A stretch of DNA of 21,927 bases from Pseudomonadota bacterium (GTDB lineage Bacteria; Pseudomonadota; Gammaproteobacteria; Xanthomonadales; Xanthomonadaceae). The translations under genes and the position numbers were made by a program. This document shows positions 7,108 to 14,779 of the stretch, one piece after another (the first letter of the stretch is position 1; the number at the start of each line of letters is the position of its first letter). The DNA lies in NCBI GenBank assembly GCA_023430045.1, contig JAEZCF010000076.1, positions 1 through 21,927 of the forward strand. Reading direction: 5' to 3'. Below the pieces are notes generated by a model, which saw only the letters and a list, made by a program, of their open reading frames with translations, did no database searches and was not told the origin of the DNA.

Positions 7108-7731
7108 TCATCCCGCCGCAGCGCGTTCCTCCGGAGCACGCTTCACAAGGGTCTCCTCAAGCAGGGCGAAGGCGCGCTGCAGATGCCAGGCCAGCGGCCG
7201 CGCAGCGTCTTCACCGCGCCATTCGTCCAACGCCAGCCGCAATGCGCCCATGGCGATCATGGCGGTCAGCCGCAGTTCGTCGTGCCGGGCGGGGTCGGGC
7301 CAGCGTGTTCGAAACGCTTCGGCAAGCGACTGTTCAAGCTGCACGAACTGACCATCCTTGCGAAGACGCAGCGCTTCGGTCGCGCGCAGCAGCCGGTCGG
7401 CGACGATCGCCTCTTCTGTCTCGTACTTCGCCGCAAGCTTGATGAAGCTTGCCCGGGCAACGCGCAGGGGATCGCGCGCGGACGTTTCGGCCAGGATGGC
7501 GGGTGACAGGGCAGTGGCGAATCCGCTGCTCTCATAGGCCAGCAGCACCTCCTCCTTGGACTTGAAGTAGTAGAAAAAGGTGCGGCGGGAAATGCCTGCC
7601 GCATTCGCGATTTCATCCAGCGTGGTGGCCTCGTAGCCCTTCTCGATGAACAGCGTGAGGCTGGTCCTTGCGATCCTGTTGAACAGTTCCTTCCGCTTGC
7701 GATCGCGAAGGCCGCCTGTACCTGTTTCCAT
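7108..7731 (-). CDS. TetR/AcrR family transcriptional regulator
   Basis: The 207-residue protein has an N-terminal TetR DNA-binding domain: RIARTSLTLFIEKGYEAT, LDEIANAAGISRRTFFYYF with the HTH at about 37-57, then KSKEEVLLAYE. The C-terminal ligand domain includes FRTRWPDP and ALDEWRG and cannot be assigned to a ligand. The ATG at 7731 (METGTGG) was chosen because a longer start at 7794 would run through the palindromic operator. It is divergent from a short-chain dehydrogenase gene across a 94-bp gap that holds a 46-bp palindrome. The simplest model is that it represses itself and the dehydrogenase and is released by a substrate of that enzyme. Confidence 0.92.
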   Translation of the reverse strand: METGTGGLRDRKRKELFNRIARTSLTLFIEKGYEATTLDEIANAAGISRRTFFYYFKSKEEVLLAYESSGFATALSPAILAETSARDPLRVARASFIKLAAKYETEEAIVADRLLRATEALRLRKDGQFVQLEQSLAEAFRTRWPDPARHDELRLTAMIAMGALRLALDEWRGEDAARPLAWHLQRAFALLEETLVKRAPEERAAAG

Positions 7732-7761
7732 AACTGTTGCTCGTCGGCTCGTAGGGGATTG

Positions 7762-7807
7762 ATTATTGCACCGAGTGCGAATTATATTTCGCACTCAGTG
7801 CAATAAT
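7762..7807. promoter_or_regulatory. 46-bp palindromic operator between tetR-type gene and SDR gene
   Basis: The arms 7762-7781 and 7788-7807 are inverted copies with a single mismatch, around a TTATAT centre. Each arm carries a smaller dyad: GCACT-C-AGTGC at 7791-7801 (perfect) and GCACCGAGTGC at 7768-7778 (one mismatch), with centres 23 bp apart. Two GCAC/GTGC dyads spaced about two helical turns fit binding of two TetR-family dimers. It lies 18 bp before the SDR start. Confidence 0.8.
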
Positions 7808-7825
7808 ATGATGAGGGTATGGGTC

Positions 7826-8650
7826 ATGTCACAGCAGAAGGTCTGGTTTATCACCGGAGCGTCGCGCGGATTCGGTCGTCTGTGGGCTGAAGGAGCGCTC
7901 AAGCGGGGCGACCGGGTGATTGCCACGGCGCGCGACATCCGCGCCCTGGCCGATCTGGTCGCTGCCCACGGCGAGGCGGTGCTGCCGCTGCAGCTCGACG
8001 TGACCGAACGGCACCGGGTATTCGACGCCGTCGCCAAGGGTCATTCGCATTTCGGTCGCCTCGACGTGGTGCTCAACGCCGCAGGCTACGGTTACATGGC
8101 CGCGATCGAGGAGATCGATATCGACGAAGCGAAGGCCAACTTCGAGACGAACGTGTTCGGCACGCTTTCCGTGATCCAGGCCGCGTTGCCGCTGCTGAGG
8201 GCACAAGGCACCGGCCATATCCTGACGGTCTCCAGCATCGGCGGCATCCTCAGCTTTCCCACCGGGGGCAGCTATACCGCAAGCAAGTTTGCCATTGAGG
8301 CGCTTTCCGAAGCTTTGGCGGGCGAGGTGGCCGACATGGGCATCAAGGTAACCATCATCGAGCCGGGCAGTTTCGCCACCGGATTCGCGGCTTCAACCAA
8401 AACCGCACCGCAGATGGACATCTATGATCCGATCCGCGCTCACATCAGGGCCGGGTTCACTCCATCGGATCTTGGCGACCCTGCTGCGACTGTCGCGGCG
8501 ATCTTCGCGGCCGTCGATGCGGACGCACCGCCGCTGCGGCTGATACTGGGCGCGACGACACTGCCCAGGTTCCGTGCGGCGTATGAGGCCAGGCTGGCCG
8601 AGTGGCAGGCGTGGTCAGCGGTGTCGGTCGCCGCGCATGGTGGCCGCTGA
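7826..8650 (+). CDS. Short-chain dehydrogenase/reductase (classical SDR)
   Basis: This 274-residue NAD(P)-dependent oxidoreductase has the Rossmann motif TGASRGFG (10-17), Asp58-Val59 in LQLDVTE, NAAG (84-87), Asn110 and Ser137. The catalytic pair Tyr150/Lys154 is in SYTASK. The downstream element IIEPGSFATGF is typical of the SDR subgroup often annotated as oxidoreductase or ketoreductase near TetR or LysR regulators. Arg35 in ATARD favours NADP. The substrate is unknown. The ATG at 7826 (MSQQKVWFITG) has GAGGG about 10 nt upstream. In-frame ATGs at 7808 and 7811 are alternatives. It is divergent from the TetR-type gene and probably controlled by it; its 3' end converges on the LysR gene with a 58-bp gap. 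Confidence 0.92.
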   Translation: MSQQKVWFITGASRGFGRLWAEGALKRGDRVIATARDIRALADLVAAHGEAVLPLQLDVTERHRVFDAVAKGHSHFGRLDVVLNAAGYGYMAAIEEIDIDEAKANFETNVFGTLSVIQAALPLLRAQGTGHILTVSSIGGILSFPTGGSYTASKFAIEALSEALAGEVADMGIKVTIIEPGSFATGFAASTKTAPQMDIYDPIRAHIRAGFTPSDLGDPAATVAAIFAAVDADAPPLRLILGATTLPRFRAAYEARLAEWQAWSAVSVAAHGGR

Positions 8651-8708
8651 TCCGCTGACCTCTCAGGCCTGTTTCTGGCCACCTTGCAGCGAGCTGGCGC
8701 GGCCCCTT

Positions 8709-9668
8709 TCATGGGAGGGGCGGAACCTCGTCATGGGCCGCACCGAGCCGTTTCCGTTCTGCGCGGACCGCCGCCACCAGCGCATCGATGAAGACGCGTA
8801 CCTTCGCCGGCAAGTATCGCCTGGTCGGATACAACGCCATGACCGGCAGGTCGGCGGTGCTGTACTCCGGCAGGACGGGCATCAATCGGCCCTCGGCCAC
8901 GTGGCGCTCGAACAGGAAGGAAGGCAGGTAGGCGATGCCCATGCCGGACAAGGTCGCCTCAAGCACTGCCTCGCCACGGTTGGCCGAGAACGCGATACGT
9001 CCTGGAATCGCATGCCATGTGCCGTCCGGCCTGAGCACGCGCCATGCGCGCTGCCCCGAGGCGTGCGCCCGTGAGTCCGCATAGGGCAGGCACAGATGGT
9101 CGCGCAGGGAGTCTATGGTTTGCGGCGTGCCATGCTTTTCGAGGTATGCCGGTGCCGCGCAGAACATCGTGCGATAACGGGCGATCACACGCGTGACCAT
9201 ATGCTGATGCGGCTCGGTCACGCCGCCGATGCGGATGGCTAGATCGAAGCCTTCTTCGACGATGTCGATGACCCGATCCGTCAGATTCATTTCAACGCTT
9301 ACGTCCGGCCATGCTTCAAGAAAGTCGCGCACCACTGGCATGACGTGCAGCTGCCCGTAGGCACCGGGTGCTGTGATGCGCAGCACACCTCTTGGCGTGG
9401 CGTCGCGGCCGGCGATGTTGTTCTGGGCCATCTCCAGCTCATTCAGTATCACCGCGCACTGATCATGAAACCGCTGACCTTCCTCGGTCACGCTCAGCGC
9501 CCGCGTCGTGCGCCTGAATAGTTGCACCCCAAGTCGCGTCTCAAGACGCCCAACGGCCTTGGCCACCGCTGAGCGCGACAGTCCGAGTGTGCGGGCTGCG
9601 TCCGCGAAGCTGCCGGACTCCACCGTGGTTGTGAAGGCGACGATGTCGTCCAGGTTCGTTCCCCGCAT
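8709..9668 (-). CDS. LysR family transcriptional regulator
   Basis: The 319-residue protein has the LysR HTH at about 5-62: LDDIVAFTTTVESGSFADAA, then LGLSRSAVAKAVGRLETRLG and LFRRTTRALSVTEEG. The periplasmic-binding-like effector domain (about 92-295) includes GVLRITAPGAYGQLH, DLAIRIGG and SGMGIAYLPSF. The ATG at 9668 was chosen because GGAG lies 6 nt upstream and the HTH begins there. An upstream extension to 9815 would overlap the divergent promoter. The gene is divergent from an MFS exporter across 128 bp; LysR proteins commonly control their divergent neighbour, so it probably regulates the exporter. The effector is unknown. Confidence 0.93.
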   Translation of the reverse strand: MRGTNLDDIVAFTTTVESGSFADAARTLGLSRSAVAKAVGRLETRLGVQLFRRTTRALSVTEEGQRFHDQCAVILNELEMAQNNIAGRDATPRGVLRITAPGAYGQLHVMPVVRDFLEAWPDVSVEMNLTDRVIDIVEEGFDLAIRIGGVTEPHQHMVTRVIARYRTMFCAAPAYLEKHGTPQTIDSLRDHLCLPYADSRAHASGQRAWRVLRPDGTWHAIPGRIAFSANRGEAVLEATLSGMGIAYLPSFLFERHVAEGRLMPVLPEYSTADLPVMALYPTRRYLPAKVRVFIDALVAAVRAERKRLGAAHDEVPPLP

Positions 9669-9719
9669 CGGTTGCTCCGGTTCCTGATCTTCGTCAGTAA
9701 GGCGAATCGCATGCGCCAA

Positions 9720-9737
9720 TATATTGAATATATTGAA
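9720..9737. repeat. Tandem TATATTGAA repeat in LysR/MFS divergent promoter region
   Basis: TATATTGAA occurs twice in tandem (9720-9728 and 9729-9737) and is followed by CATTGG. It is the AT-rich centre of the 128-bp region between the LysR start (9668) and the MFS start (9797). It could be regulator binding sites or -10 elements. I cannot define the promoter boxes with confidence. Confidence 0.45.
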
Positions 9738-9796
9738 CATTGGAGCATAAAAAGCTACGCCGTAAGTACTCTTCATCGTCACAGGAAGGAACAAGC

Positions 9797-11362
9797 TTGA
9801 GCACGTCACTTTCAACTCGCGGTACCCACCACAAAGGCTTCATCCTGCTGGCGGCATGTATCGTTGCAGTTGCCAATCCGCTCGCTTTCACCGGGCCTGC
9901 GGTCGCGTTGCCCACCATCGGTCGGGCCCTGGAGGGCAGTGCTGTCGAACTCGGCTGGGTGACCAACGCCTTCATGCTGACATTCGGCAGTTGCCTGATG
10001 ACTGCGGGATCGCTCGCCGACACGCTGGGGCGCCGACGGATATTCCTGGCCGGCGTCGGGCTGCTGTTCGCATTTTCTCTCGGCCTCAGCTTCGCGCCGA
10101 ACATTCTGGTCATGGACCTGTTGCGAGCGGGTCAGGGCATCGCGGCGGCAGCAGCTTTCGCGGGAATCATGGCGGCGCTCGCCCAGGAATTCCATGGCCC
10201 GGCCGGCATGCGCGCCTTCAGCCTCGTGGGGACGAGTTTCGGCGTTGGGCTAGCCTTCGGGCCGATCAGTTCGGGCCTGCTGATCGAGACCTTCGGTTGG
10301 CGATCGATCTTCGCCCTCGTCGCGGCGCTTGCCGCGCTGGCATACGCCTTGGGTGCCGCGTTCGTTCGCGAGTCGCGGGATCCCGAAGCGACCGGCATCG
10401 ACTGGAAGGGGGGCATCACGTTCACCGCAGCACTGGCGCTTTTCACCAATGCCCTCCTGGTCGCCCCGGAAAAGGGATGGCTGCATGCAGGGATGCTCGC
10501 CTGCCTGGCAGGCGGTCTCGTCCTTCTGGCGCTTTTCGCGGCGATAGAGGCGAGGGCAGCGCGGCCGATGCTGGACCTTTCCCTGTTCAGATTCCCGCGT
10601 TTCGTAGCGGTCCAGATGTTGGCCGCCGCCCCGGCCTACTCCTTCGTGGTGCTCCTCATCCTGCTTCCCGTGCGCCTTGTCGGGATCGATGGCATGAGCG
10701 CGGTACAGGCGGGCTGGATCATGCTCGCGCTCTGCGGGCCCCTTCTGTTCCTTCCCCTCGTCGCAGGATCGTTGACCCGTTTGCTTGCACCCGCAGCGCT
10801 GTGTGGCGCCGGGCTCGTCATGGTAGCCGCAGGTCTGCTGTGGCTGAGCCACTGGCCGGGCGGCGAGGTGAACATGGCGCTCGTCGCACCGCTGGTGTCT
10901 ATCGGCATCGGCATCAGCCTGCCATGGGGATTGATGGATGGATTAGCCGTCAGCGTGGTGCCGCGGCAACGCGCGGGCATGGCCACGGGTATCTTCAACA
11001 CGACCCGGGTCGCAGGCGAGGGCGTCGCGCTGGCCGTCGTGAGCGCAGTCCTTTCCGCGCTAGTGGCCACACAGGTCGGATCGGATGTTCCGGCCGCGTC
11101 CGGACGGACGGGCGAGGTGGCGCAGCGATTCGTCGCGGGTGACCTGGCCTCGGTAGGCTCGATCCTTGGCAATCCTGCCCAAACCGCAGCGATCCACAGC
11201 TACAACTCTGCATTCAGCAGCCTGCTCGTCCTGTTGGCGGGGGTGACGCTCTTGACGGCCATCCTGATCTTCATGGCGCTTCGCGGATCGGCGCGGGAAG
11301 ACGATGGACGCGGTGCGGACTCATCGGGCAAGAGAAACGAACCAGGAATTGACGCGGTCTGA
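9797..11362 (+). CDS. MFS transporter, DHA2 (14-TM) drug-efflux type
   Basis: The 521-residue inner-membrane protein has 14 hydrophobic segments that can be counted. It has the MFS motif A-like loop GSLADTLGRRR (71-81) between TM2 and TM3 and a motif C-like stretch SFGVGLAFGPISSGLL in TM5. This is the architecture of the EmrB/QacA family of proton-driven exporters of drugs and toxic organics. The start is called as TTG at 9797, because AGGAAGGA lies 6 nt upstream. An ATG at 9740 in frame would add an 19-residue hydrophilic tail and lacks a site. It is divergent from a LysR regulator, and no MFP or outer-membrane partner gene follows, so it likely works alone. The export substrate cannot be predicted. 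Confidence 0.9.
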   Translation: MSTSLSTRGTHHKGFILLAACIVAVANPLAFTGPAVALPTIGRALEGSAVELGWVTNAFMLTFGSCLMTAGSLADTLGRRRIFLAGVGLLFAFSLGLSFAPNILVMDLLRAGQGIAAAAAFAGIMAALAQEFHGPAGMRAFSLVGTSFGVGLAFGPISSGLLIETFGWRSIFALVAALAALAYALGAAFVRESRDPEATGIDWKGGITFTAALALFTNALLVAPEKGWLHAGMLACLAGGLVLLALFAAIEARAARPMLDLSLFRFPRFVAVQMLAAAPAYSFVVLLILLPVRLVGIDGMSAVQAGWIMLALCGPLLFLPLVAGSLTRLLAPAALCGAGLVMVAAGLLWLSHWPGGEVNMALVAPLVSIGIGISLPWGLMDGLAVSVVPRQRAGMATGIFNTTRVAGEGVALAVVSAVLSALVATQVGSDVPAASGRTGEVAQRFVAGDLASVGSILGNPAQTAAIHSYNSAFSSLLVLLAGVTLLTAILIFMALRGSAREDDGRGADSSGKRNEPGIDAV

Positions 11363-11446
11363 CCGGGACCTGATGCGGGCACGACATCATGCGCCGTCCA
11401 AATTTCTGCACCTGGCCGATGTGTGTCAGGACCGCCTCGACGCCAG

Positions 11447-11689
11447 CTAGGGCTTCCCACCACGCTCCCGGTCCCGGTCGACTGCATTGGCCAGCCGGAT
11501 GTTCCGCACCAGCGCGGGGATGTAGAGCAGGGTAAAGACCACAACCACGATCGCGGACCACACCAGGAGGGAAAGCCGCACGCCGCCGTAAGCGAAGTAC
11601 ATGATGAGATAGCTTGTCAGTGCAAACGCGATGGCTTGCAGGTAATAGATTCCTGCCGTCTTTGCGATCTCTTTATGGACTCGGTTCAT
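11447..11689 (-). CDS. Small two-TM membrane protein, unknown function
   Basis: This 80-residue protein has a short basic N-terminus (MNRVHKEIAK). Two hydrophobic segments follow at about 15-34 and 39-60, and a charged tail (NAVDRDRERGGKP). I do not recognise a family. The ATG at 11689 has AGGA about 11 nt upstream, a weak but usable site. It lies convergent with the MFS gene (84-bp gap) and 111 bp downstream of another small two-TM protein on the same strand. The two could be cotranscribed. No partner or pathway is suggested by the sequence. Confidence 0.6.
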   Translation of the reverse strand: MNRVHKEIAKTAGIYYLQAIAFALTSYLIMYFAYGGVRLSLLVWSAIVVVVFTLLYIPALVRNIRLANAVDRDRERGGKP

Positions 11690-11800
11690 CGCGTCTCTGT
11701 TCCTGGATCAAAGGTTGCAGCTCTGCGCCGCCACAAGCACTTCCAGGATAAGGGCGGATCCCCCTCCCTGAAGCGGCGGCCGCGCGGCTGCGGGCTTGCA

Positions 11801-12100
11801 TCATCTGGGTGGTTTTGTGCCGCAGTTCCGGCACGCGTAAGTGAACCAGACGATGGGCATGGCTTCGCGTCGGTTCCTGTAATAGAACTCGCCGCACTTT
11901 GGGCAGCGCGCATACGAAGTGCGCAGGGCCAGCGGGATGCATCCAACCAACCACACCACGGCAATGACCGCCGGCAACGCCTCCAGTTCTGTCAGCTCCT
12001 GAAGAAGGGCAATCGCAACCATGCCGCCGAAGGCCCATGCCAGGGCAGCAATGAAGCGAAGGCGTAGCGAACGCCAGCCTGCTTTTTCTGAATCCGACAT
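11801..12100 (-). CDS. Small membrane protein with C-terminal zinc ribbon
   Basis: The 99-residue protein has two predicted TM helices (about 15-33 and 43-59) followed by a cytoplasmic-type zinc-ribbon tail with C66-X2-C69 (ARCPKCGEFYYR) and C90-X2-C93 (ACRNCGTKPPR). Two CXXC knuckles separated by 20 residues are a typical Zn(II) site. I know no function for this architecture. The ATG at 12100 (MSDSEKAG) was chosen because AAGGAGG lies only about 5 nt upstream, an excellent ribosome binding site. A GTG at 12115 would lie upstream of that site. Nothing nearby points to a pathway. Confidence 0.75.
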   Translation of the reverse strand: MSDSEKAGWRSLRLRFIAALAWAFGGMVAIALLQELTELEALPAVIAVVWLVGCIPLALRTSYARCPKCGEFYYRNRREAMPIVWFTYACRNCGTKPPR

Positions 12101-12250
12101 AGCCCTCCTTGGCACTCCCAGGCGCAGTCGAATTGAGTATCGATGAGGGTCGCTTCTGCGTCCAGCGCGTGAACGGGCGATTCAGATAGCACCACGCGCA
12201 TGGCGGCGGTGGCCGGGCGGCCTGCGGATCCGTGCAAATCCGTGCAGGTA

Positions 12251-12286
12251 GAAAAAAGAAAGGGCCTGCAATCGTGCAGACCCTTT
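12251..12286 (-). terminator. Intrinsic terminator of tRNA-Phe
   Basis: On the minus strand AAAGGG-T-CTGCA, loop CGAT, TGCAG-G-CCCTTT form a long stem with one internal mismatch, followed by C then TTTTTT (12252-12257). It begins 6 bases after the tRNA 3' end. Confidence 0.88.
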
Positions 12287-12291
12287 GGAAA

Positions 12292-12367
12292 TGGTGGCCG
12301 AGGACGGAATCGAACCGCCGACACGGGGATTTTCAATCCCCTGCTCTACCAACTGAGCTACTCGGCC
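12292..12367 (-). tRNA. tRNA-Phe (anticodon GAA)
   Basis: The 76-nt cloverleaf is read on the minus strand, starting GGCCGAGUAGCUCAG and ending with encoded CCA. The anticodon arm is GGGGA-UUGAAAA-UCCCC with anticodon GAA. The T-loop is GUUCGAUUC and the acceptor stem is GGCCGAG/CUCGGCC, fully paired. It has its own promoter (12407-12435) and terminator (12251-12286), so it is a single-gene transcript. Confidence 0.97.
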
Positions 12368-12406
12368 ACTTGTTTCGTTGCAGCGATGTCGCTGCCGAGG
12401 ACGCGC

Positions 12407-12435
12407 ATATTACGGAGGTCCTTGCGGTTCGGCAA
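12407..12435 (-). promoter_or_regulatory. Sigma-70 promoter of tRNA-Phe
   Basis: On the minus strand TTGCCG (12435-12430), a 17-bp spacer and TAATAT (12412-12407) make a near-consensus promoter. Start would be near 12400, about 33 nt before the mature tRNA. The 298-bp gap between the tRNA and the next gene (12368-12665) holds this promoter and nothing else I can identify. Confidence 0.82.
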
Positions 12436-12665
12436 GCGTTTCGAAGAAAAAACTTCACATTTGTGTCTTGGCGTTCGGGACAGCCACGCAAGTGCTTGAT
12501 CCGTGGTCACCATGTCACCGCAAACGGGCAGGCGAGGGCCGCACGCCCGGCGCGATGGCACGAAACGCCCGTATCCCGCAACGCGACTGGAACGCTGTTT
12601 TTGTACCCCCCATCCGCATGCAAGGGGGCGTACTGTCGATTCCCTCTCCCCTTGGAATGCAGCGC

Positions 12666-13709
12666 ATGAACTCCTCCAACGTCACGACCGATCGTATCGT
12701 GCTCGCGTCGCGTCCAGCCGGCGCGCCGGCGGCAGCCAACTTCCGCCGCGAACAGGCGGCACTCCCAGCCCTGGAATCCGGCCAGGTACTGCTGCGCAAT
12801 CGTTACCTTTCGCTGGATCCGTACATGCGCGGTCGCATGGATGACGGCCCGTCCTACGCGCCGCCGGTGGCCATCGACGCGGTGATGGAAGGACGCACGG
12901 TCAGCGAGGTGCTGGCATCCCGACAGCCGGGGCTGGAGCCGGGAACGCTGGTGGTCGCACCGGGTGGCTGGCAGACGCACGCCGTTGTGGATGCAGCAAG
13001 CATCACCCGCCGCCTGCAGCCGGACGGACTGCCGCTGAGCACGGCGCTGGGCGTGTACGGCATGCCCGGATTCACCGCGTATGCGGGGCTGCATGAGATC
13101 GGTCGCGTGCAGCCGGGCGAAACCCTGGTGGTCGCCGCAGCCAGCGGCCCGGTCGGCGCCACGGTGGTGCAGCTTGCCAGGCAGCAGGGCGCGCGCGTGG
13201 TCGGCATTGCCGGTGGCGAGGCCAAGCGTGCCTATGTGGAAACGCTCGGTGCGGATGTAGCGCTTGACCATCGCGCGGACGACTTCGCAGCGCAACTGCA
13301 GAGCGCCGTGCCGAAGGGTATCGACGTGTATTTCGAAAATGTCGGCGGCAAGGTGTTCGATGCCGTGCTGCCACTGCTCAACGATTTCGCCCGCATTCCG
13401 GTCTGCGGCACCATCGCCACCTACAACGCGCGCGGCAAGGAAGTACCGGGGCCGGATCGCCTGCCGGGTTTTGTCAGTCAGATACTGCGCCAACGGCTGA
13501 CCGTGCGCGGTTTCATCCAGGCTGATTTCATCGCCCTGTTCCCGCGTTTCGAACAGGAAATGGGGCAGTGGCTGCGTGATGGCACGGTGCAGTACCGCGA
13601 GGACATCGTGCAGGGACTGGAGGCAGCTCCGGAAGCCTTTTTCGGCCTGCTGCAGGGACGTAATTTCGGCAAGCTGGTGGTGCGCCTGGAGCAGGCGCCT
13701 GCGGGCTGA
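12666..13709 (+). CDS. NADP-dependent oxidoreductase, CurA-like MDR family
   Basis: The 347-residue zinc-free medium-chain reductase resembles E. coli CurA and leukotriene B4 dehydrogenase-type enzymes, which reduce alkenals/enones with NADPH. Marks are the N-terminal LLRNRYLSLDPYMRGRM (42-58), the lid segment GMPGFTAYAGL (132-142), the nucleotide motif AAASGPVGATVVQLA (157-171), and DVYFENVGGKVFDAVLPLL, all conserved in the subfamily. The cytoplasmic role is likely detoxification of reactive carbonyl compounds (family knowledge). The ATG at 12666 has GGA 9 nt upstream; an ATG at 12657 is in frame and possible. It is a single gene on the plus strand with no obvious partner. The gap 13710-13914 after it contains no recognised gene, only a small GGCGGC/GCCGCC hairpin near 13874-13890. 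Confidence 0.92.
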   Translation: MNSSNVTTDRIVLASRPAGAPAAANFRREQAALPALESGQVLLRNRYLSLDPYMRGRMDDGPSYAPPVAIDAVMEGRTVSEVLASRQPGLEPGTLVVAPGGWQTHAVVDAASITRRLQPDGLPLSTALGVYGMPGFTAYAGLHEIGRVQPGETLVVAAASGPVGATVVQLARQQGARVVGIAGGEAKRAYVETLGADVALDHRADDFAAQLQSAVPKGIDVYFENVGGKVFDAVLPLLNDFARIPVCGTIATYNARGKEVPGPDRLPGFVSQILRQRLTVRGFIQADFIALFPRFEQEMGQWLRDGTVQYREDIVQGLEAAPEAFFGLLQGRNFGKLVVRLEQAPAG

Positions 13710-13914
13710 TTGGTCCGCGGTGTGGAGCCGGTCATTGGCCCGGAAATACTGCTTGCTGGGCGGCTGGCTACCAGAACCGAAGGCGGTGGAGGGGCGTTGC
13801 GTCAGCACGATTTTCAGCGGAGTGAATTTCGTGATCCGCACATCACCTGCATAGCGCTAGCGTGTGAGTACGGGGCGGCATGGGGCCGCCTCGATCAGAC
13901 GACGGGCAGCAACC

Positions 13915-14079
13915 ATGGCTGAGAAAGACACAGACGACAAAGCGGGCGTGCAGGAAACGCGCCAGGACCAGAAGCAGGACGACGTCGCCAAGCAGCGTCA
14001 GGGTCAGCAGGACCAGAAGGTGCGCGACGCGCATTCGAAGAAGCCCGAGCGCAAGGATGGCAGCGACGAGCCGGCATGA
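13915..14079 (+). CDS. Small highly charged hydrophilic protein, unknown
   Basis: This 54-residue protein begins MAEKDTDDKAGVQETRQ and is almost entirely Asp, Glu, Lys, Arg, Gln and Ala, with no hydrophobic core. It is predicted to be disordered or a single charged helix. The ATG at 13915 was chosen because residues upstream of it in frame are of a different composition; the ribosome binding site is weak (GACGGGCAGCAACC). It might be a stress-type hydrophilin, but I do not recognise it. It ends convergently with the 136-residue gene at 14152, with a hairpin between. Confidence 0.5.
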   Translation: MAEKDTDDKAGVQETRQDQKQDDVAKQRQGQQDQKVRDAHSKKPERKDGSDEPA

Positions 14080-14110
14080 CGGCCTCACGCGTGTTTCGAT
14101 GATGGGGCAG

Positions 14111-14129
14111 TGCCGGCCGCTGGCCGGCA
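14111..14129. terminator. Hairpin between convergent genes
   Basis: TGCCGGCC (14111-14118), loop GCT, GGCCGGCA (14122-14129) form a perfect 8-bp stem. There is no T-run, but the position between two convergent stops suggests a transcription-ending or transcript-protecting role. Confidence 0.45.
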
Positions 14130-14151
14130 GACGCGTCAGTATCGCTGCCCG

Positions 14152-14562
14152 TCAATGCGCGTCATCGAGCGTCTTCAGTGTGGTATCGGCAAGTCCACGG
14201 CCCGCAGCGAGCAGGCCTTCCACCAGATGTGGTGCGAGCATCTTTTCACCGTCCGTATCCGGCTCGTCGAGATGCGCGGCCTGCAGGATTTCCAGGATGG
14301 CGCTCAGGCTCTGGAGGGTATGACGGAACACGATCGACGTCTGTCGGCAGTGCAGGCAACCCGCGTCGTGCGGCGCCGCCGTGTTCCCGTCGTGTTCGTG
14401 CCTGCGGACGAGGCGGAGGTGTACAGGCGACTGCCGGGCATCTTCCCGGCGTTGTTCCTGCAACAGGATTTCCAGCTTCTGTAGAAACGAAGCGGGCAGG
14501 TCGCACACCTGTTCGCCGATGAAGGCGTACAGGCGTTTTCCGCTCAGAGTGTCGTGCTGCAT
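14152..14562 (-). CDS. Hypothetical protein, 136 residues
   Basis: I do not recognise the family. The protein begins MQHDTLSGKRLYAFIGEQV and contains a stretch rich in Gln, Glu and Arg (KLEILLQEQRREDARQ). The middle holds three His and two Cys in HDAGCLHCRQ that could bind a metal, and the C-terminal half is predicted helical (HTLQSLSAILEILQAAHL). The ATG at 14562 has GAGG 6 nt upstream. A 5' extension to 14649 would add a Pro-rich, atypical segment and is less likely. A stable hairpin lies in its leader (14585-14611). Confidence 0.6.
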   Translation of the reverse strand: MQHDTLSGKRLYAFIGEQVCDLPASFLQKLEILLQEQRREDARQSPVHLRLVRRHEHDGNTAAPHDAGCLHCRQTSIVFRHTLQSLSAILEILQAAHLDEPDTDGEKMLAPHLVEGLLAAGRGLADTTLKTLDDAH

Positions 14563-14584
14563 CGGTAACCTCGCAGGGCAGGGG

Positions 14585-14611
14585 GCCACCTGCGCCAGGG
14601 CGCAAGGTGGC
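14585..14611 (-). promoter_or_regulatory. Leader hairpin upstream of the 14562 gene
   Basis: GCCACCT-GCGC and GCGC-A-AGGTGGC pair over 11 bp with one bulged A, 22 bases upstream of the start at 14562. It has no T-run. It could be an attenuator or a transcript-end hairpin; the role is unproven. Confidence 0.4.
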
Positions 14612-14620
14612 GGGCGATGC

Positions 14621-14779
14621 GGGTTGGCATACCGGGAGATTGTTTCCAAAAAAGCCGGCGGATCGAGGTGACCCCCGCGCAGCGCCCGCCATGGAACCGG
14701 CAGGACAATGCATTCTCCGCCGTGCCCAAGTGGGCAGAACAGAGTTCGCTGGAAACAATCTACTCAGGATGCCAATCCC
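14621..14779. repeat. 159-bp segment bounded by imperfect inverted repeats
   Basis: GGGTTGGCAT (14621-14630), six bases, AGATTGTTTCC (14637-14647) is mirrored by GGAAACAATCT (14751-14761), seven bases, ATGCCAATCCC (14769-14779, one extra base). The inner 11 bp is perfect. The interior codes for nothing recognisable. It resembles a small non-autonomous element, but I see no convincing target-site duplication. The rest of the gene-free stretch 14563-15030 has nothing further that I can name. Confidence 0.45.

Noticed and set aside
12200..12669. Plus-strand open frames crossing tRNA-Phe
   Set aside because: The frames translate the antisense of the tRNA (a frequent false call) and lack ribosome binding sites.
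12507..13841. Minus-strand open frame of 444 codons
   Set aside because: It is antisense to the CurA-like reductase with no domain content.
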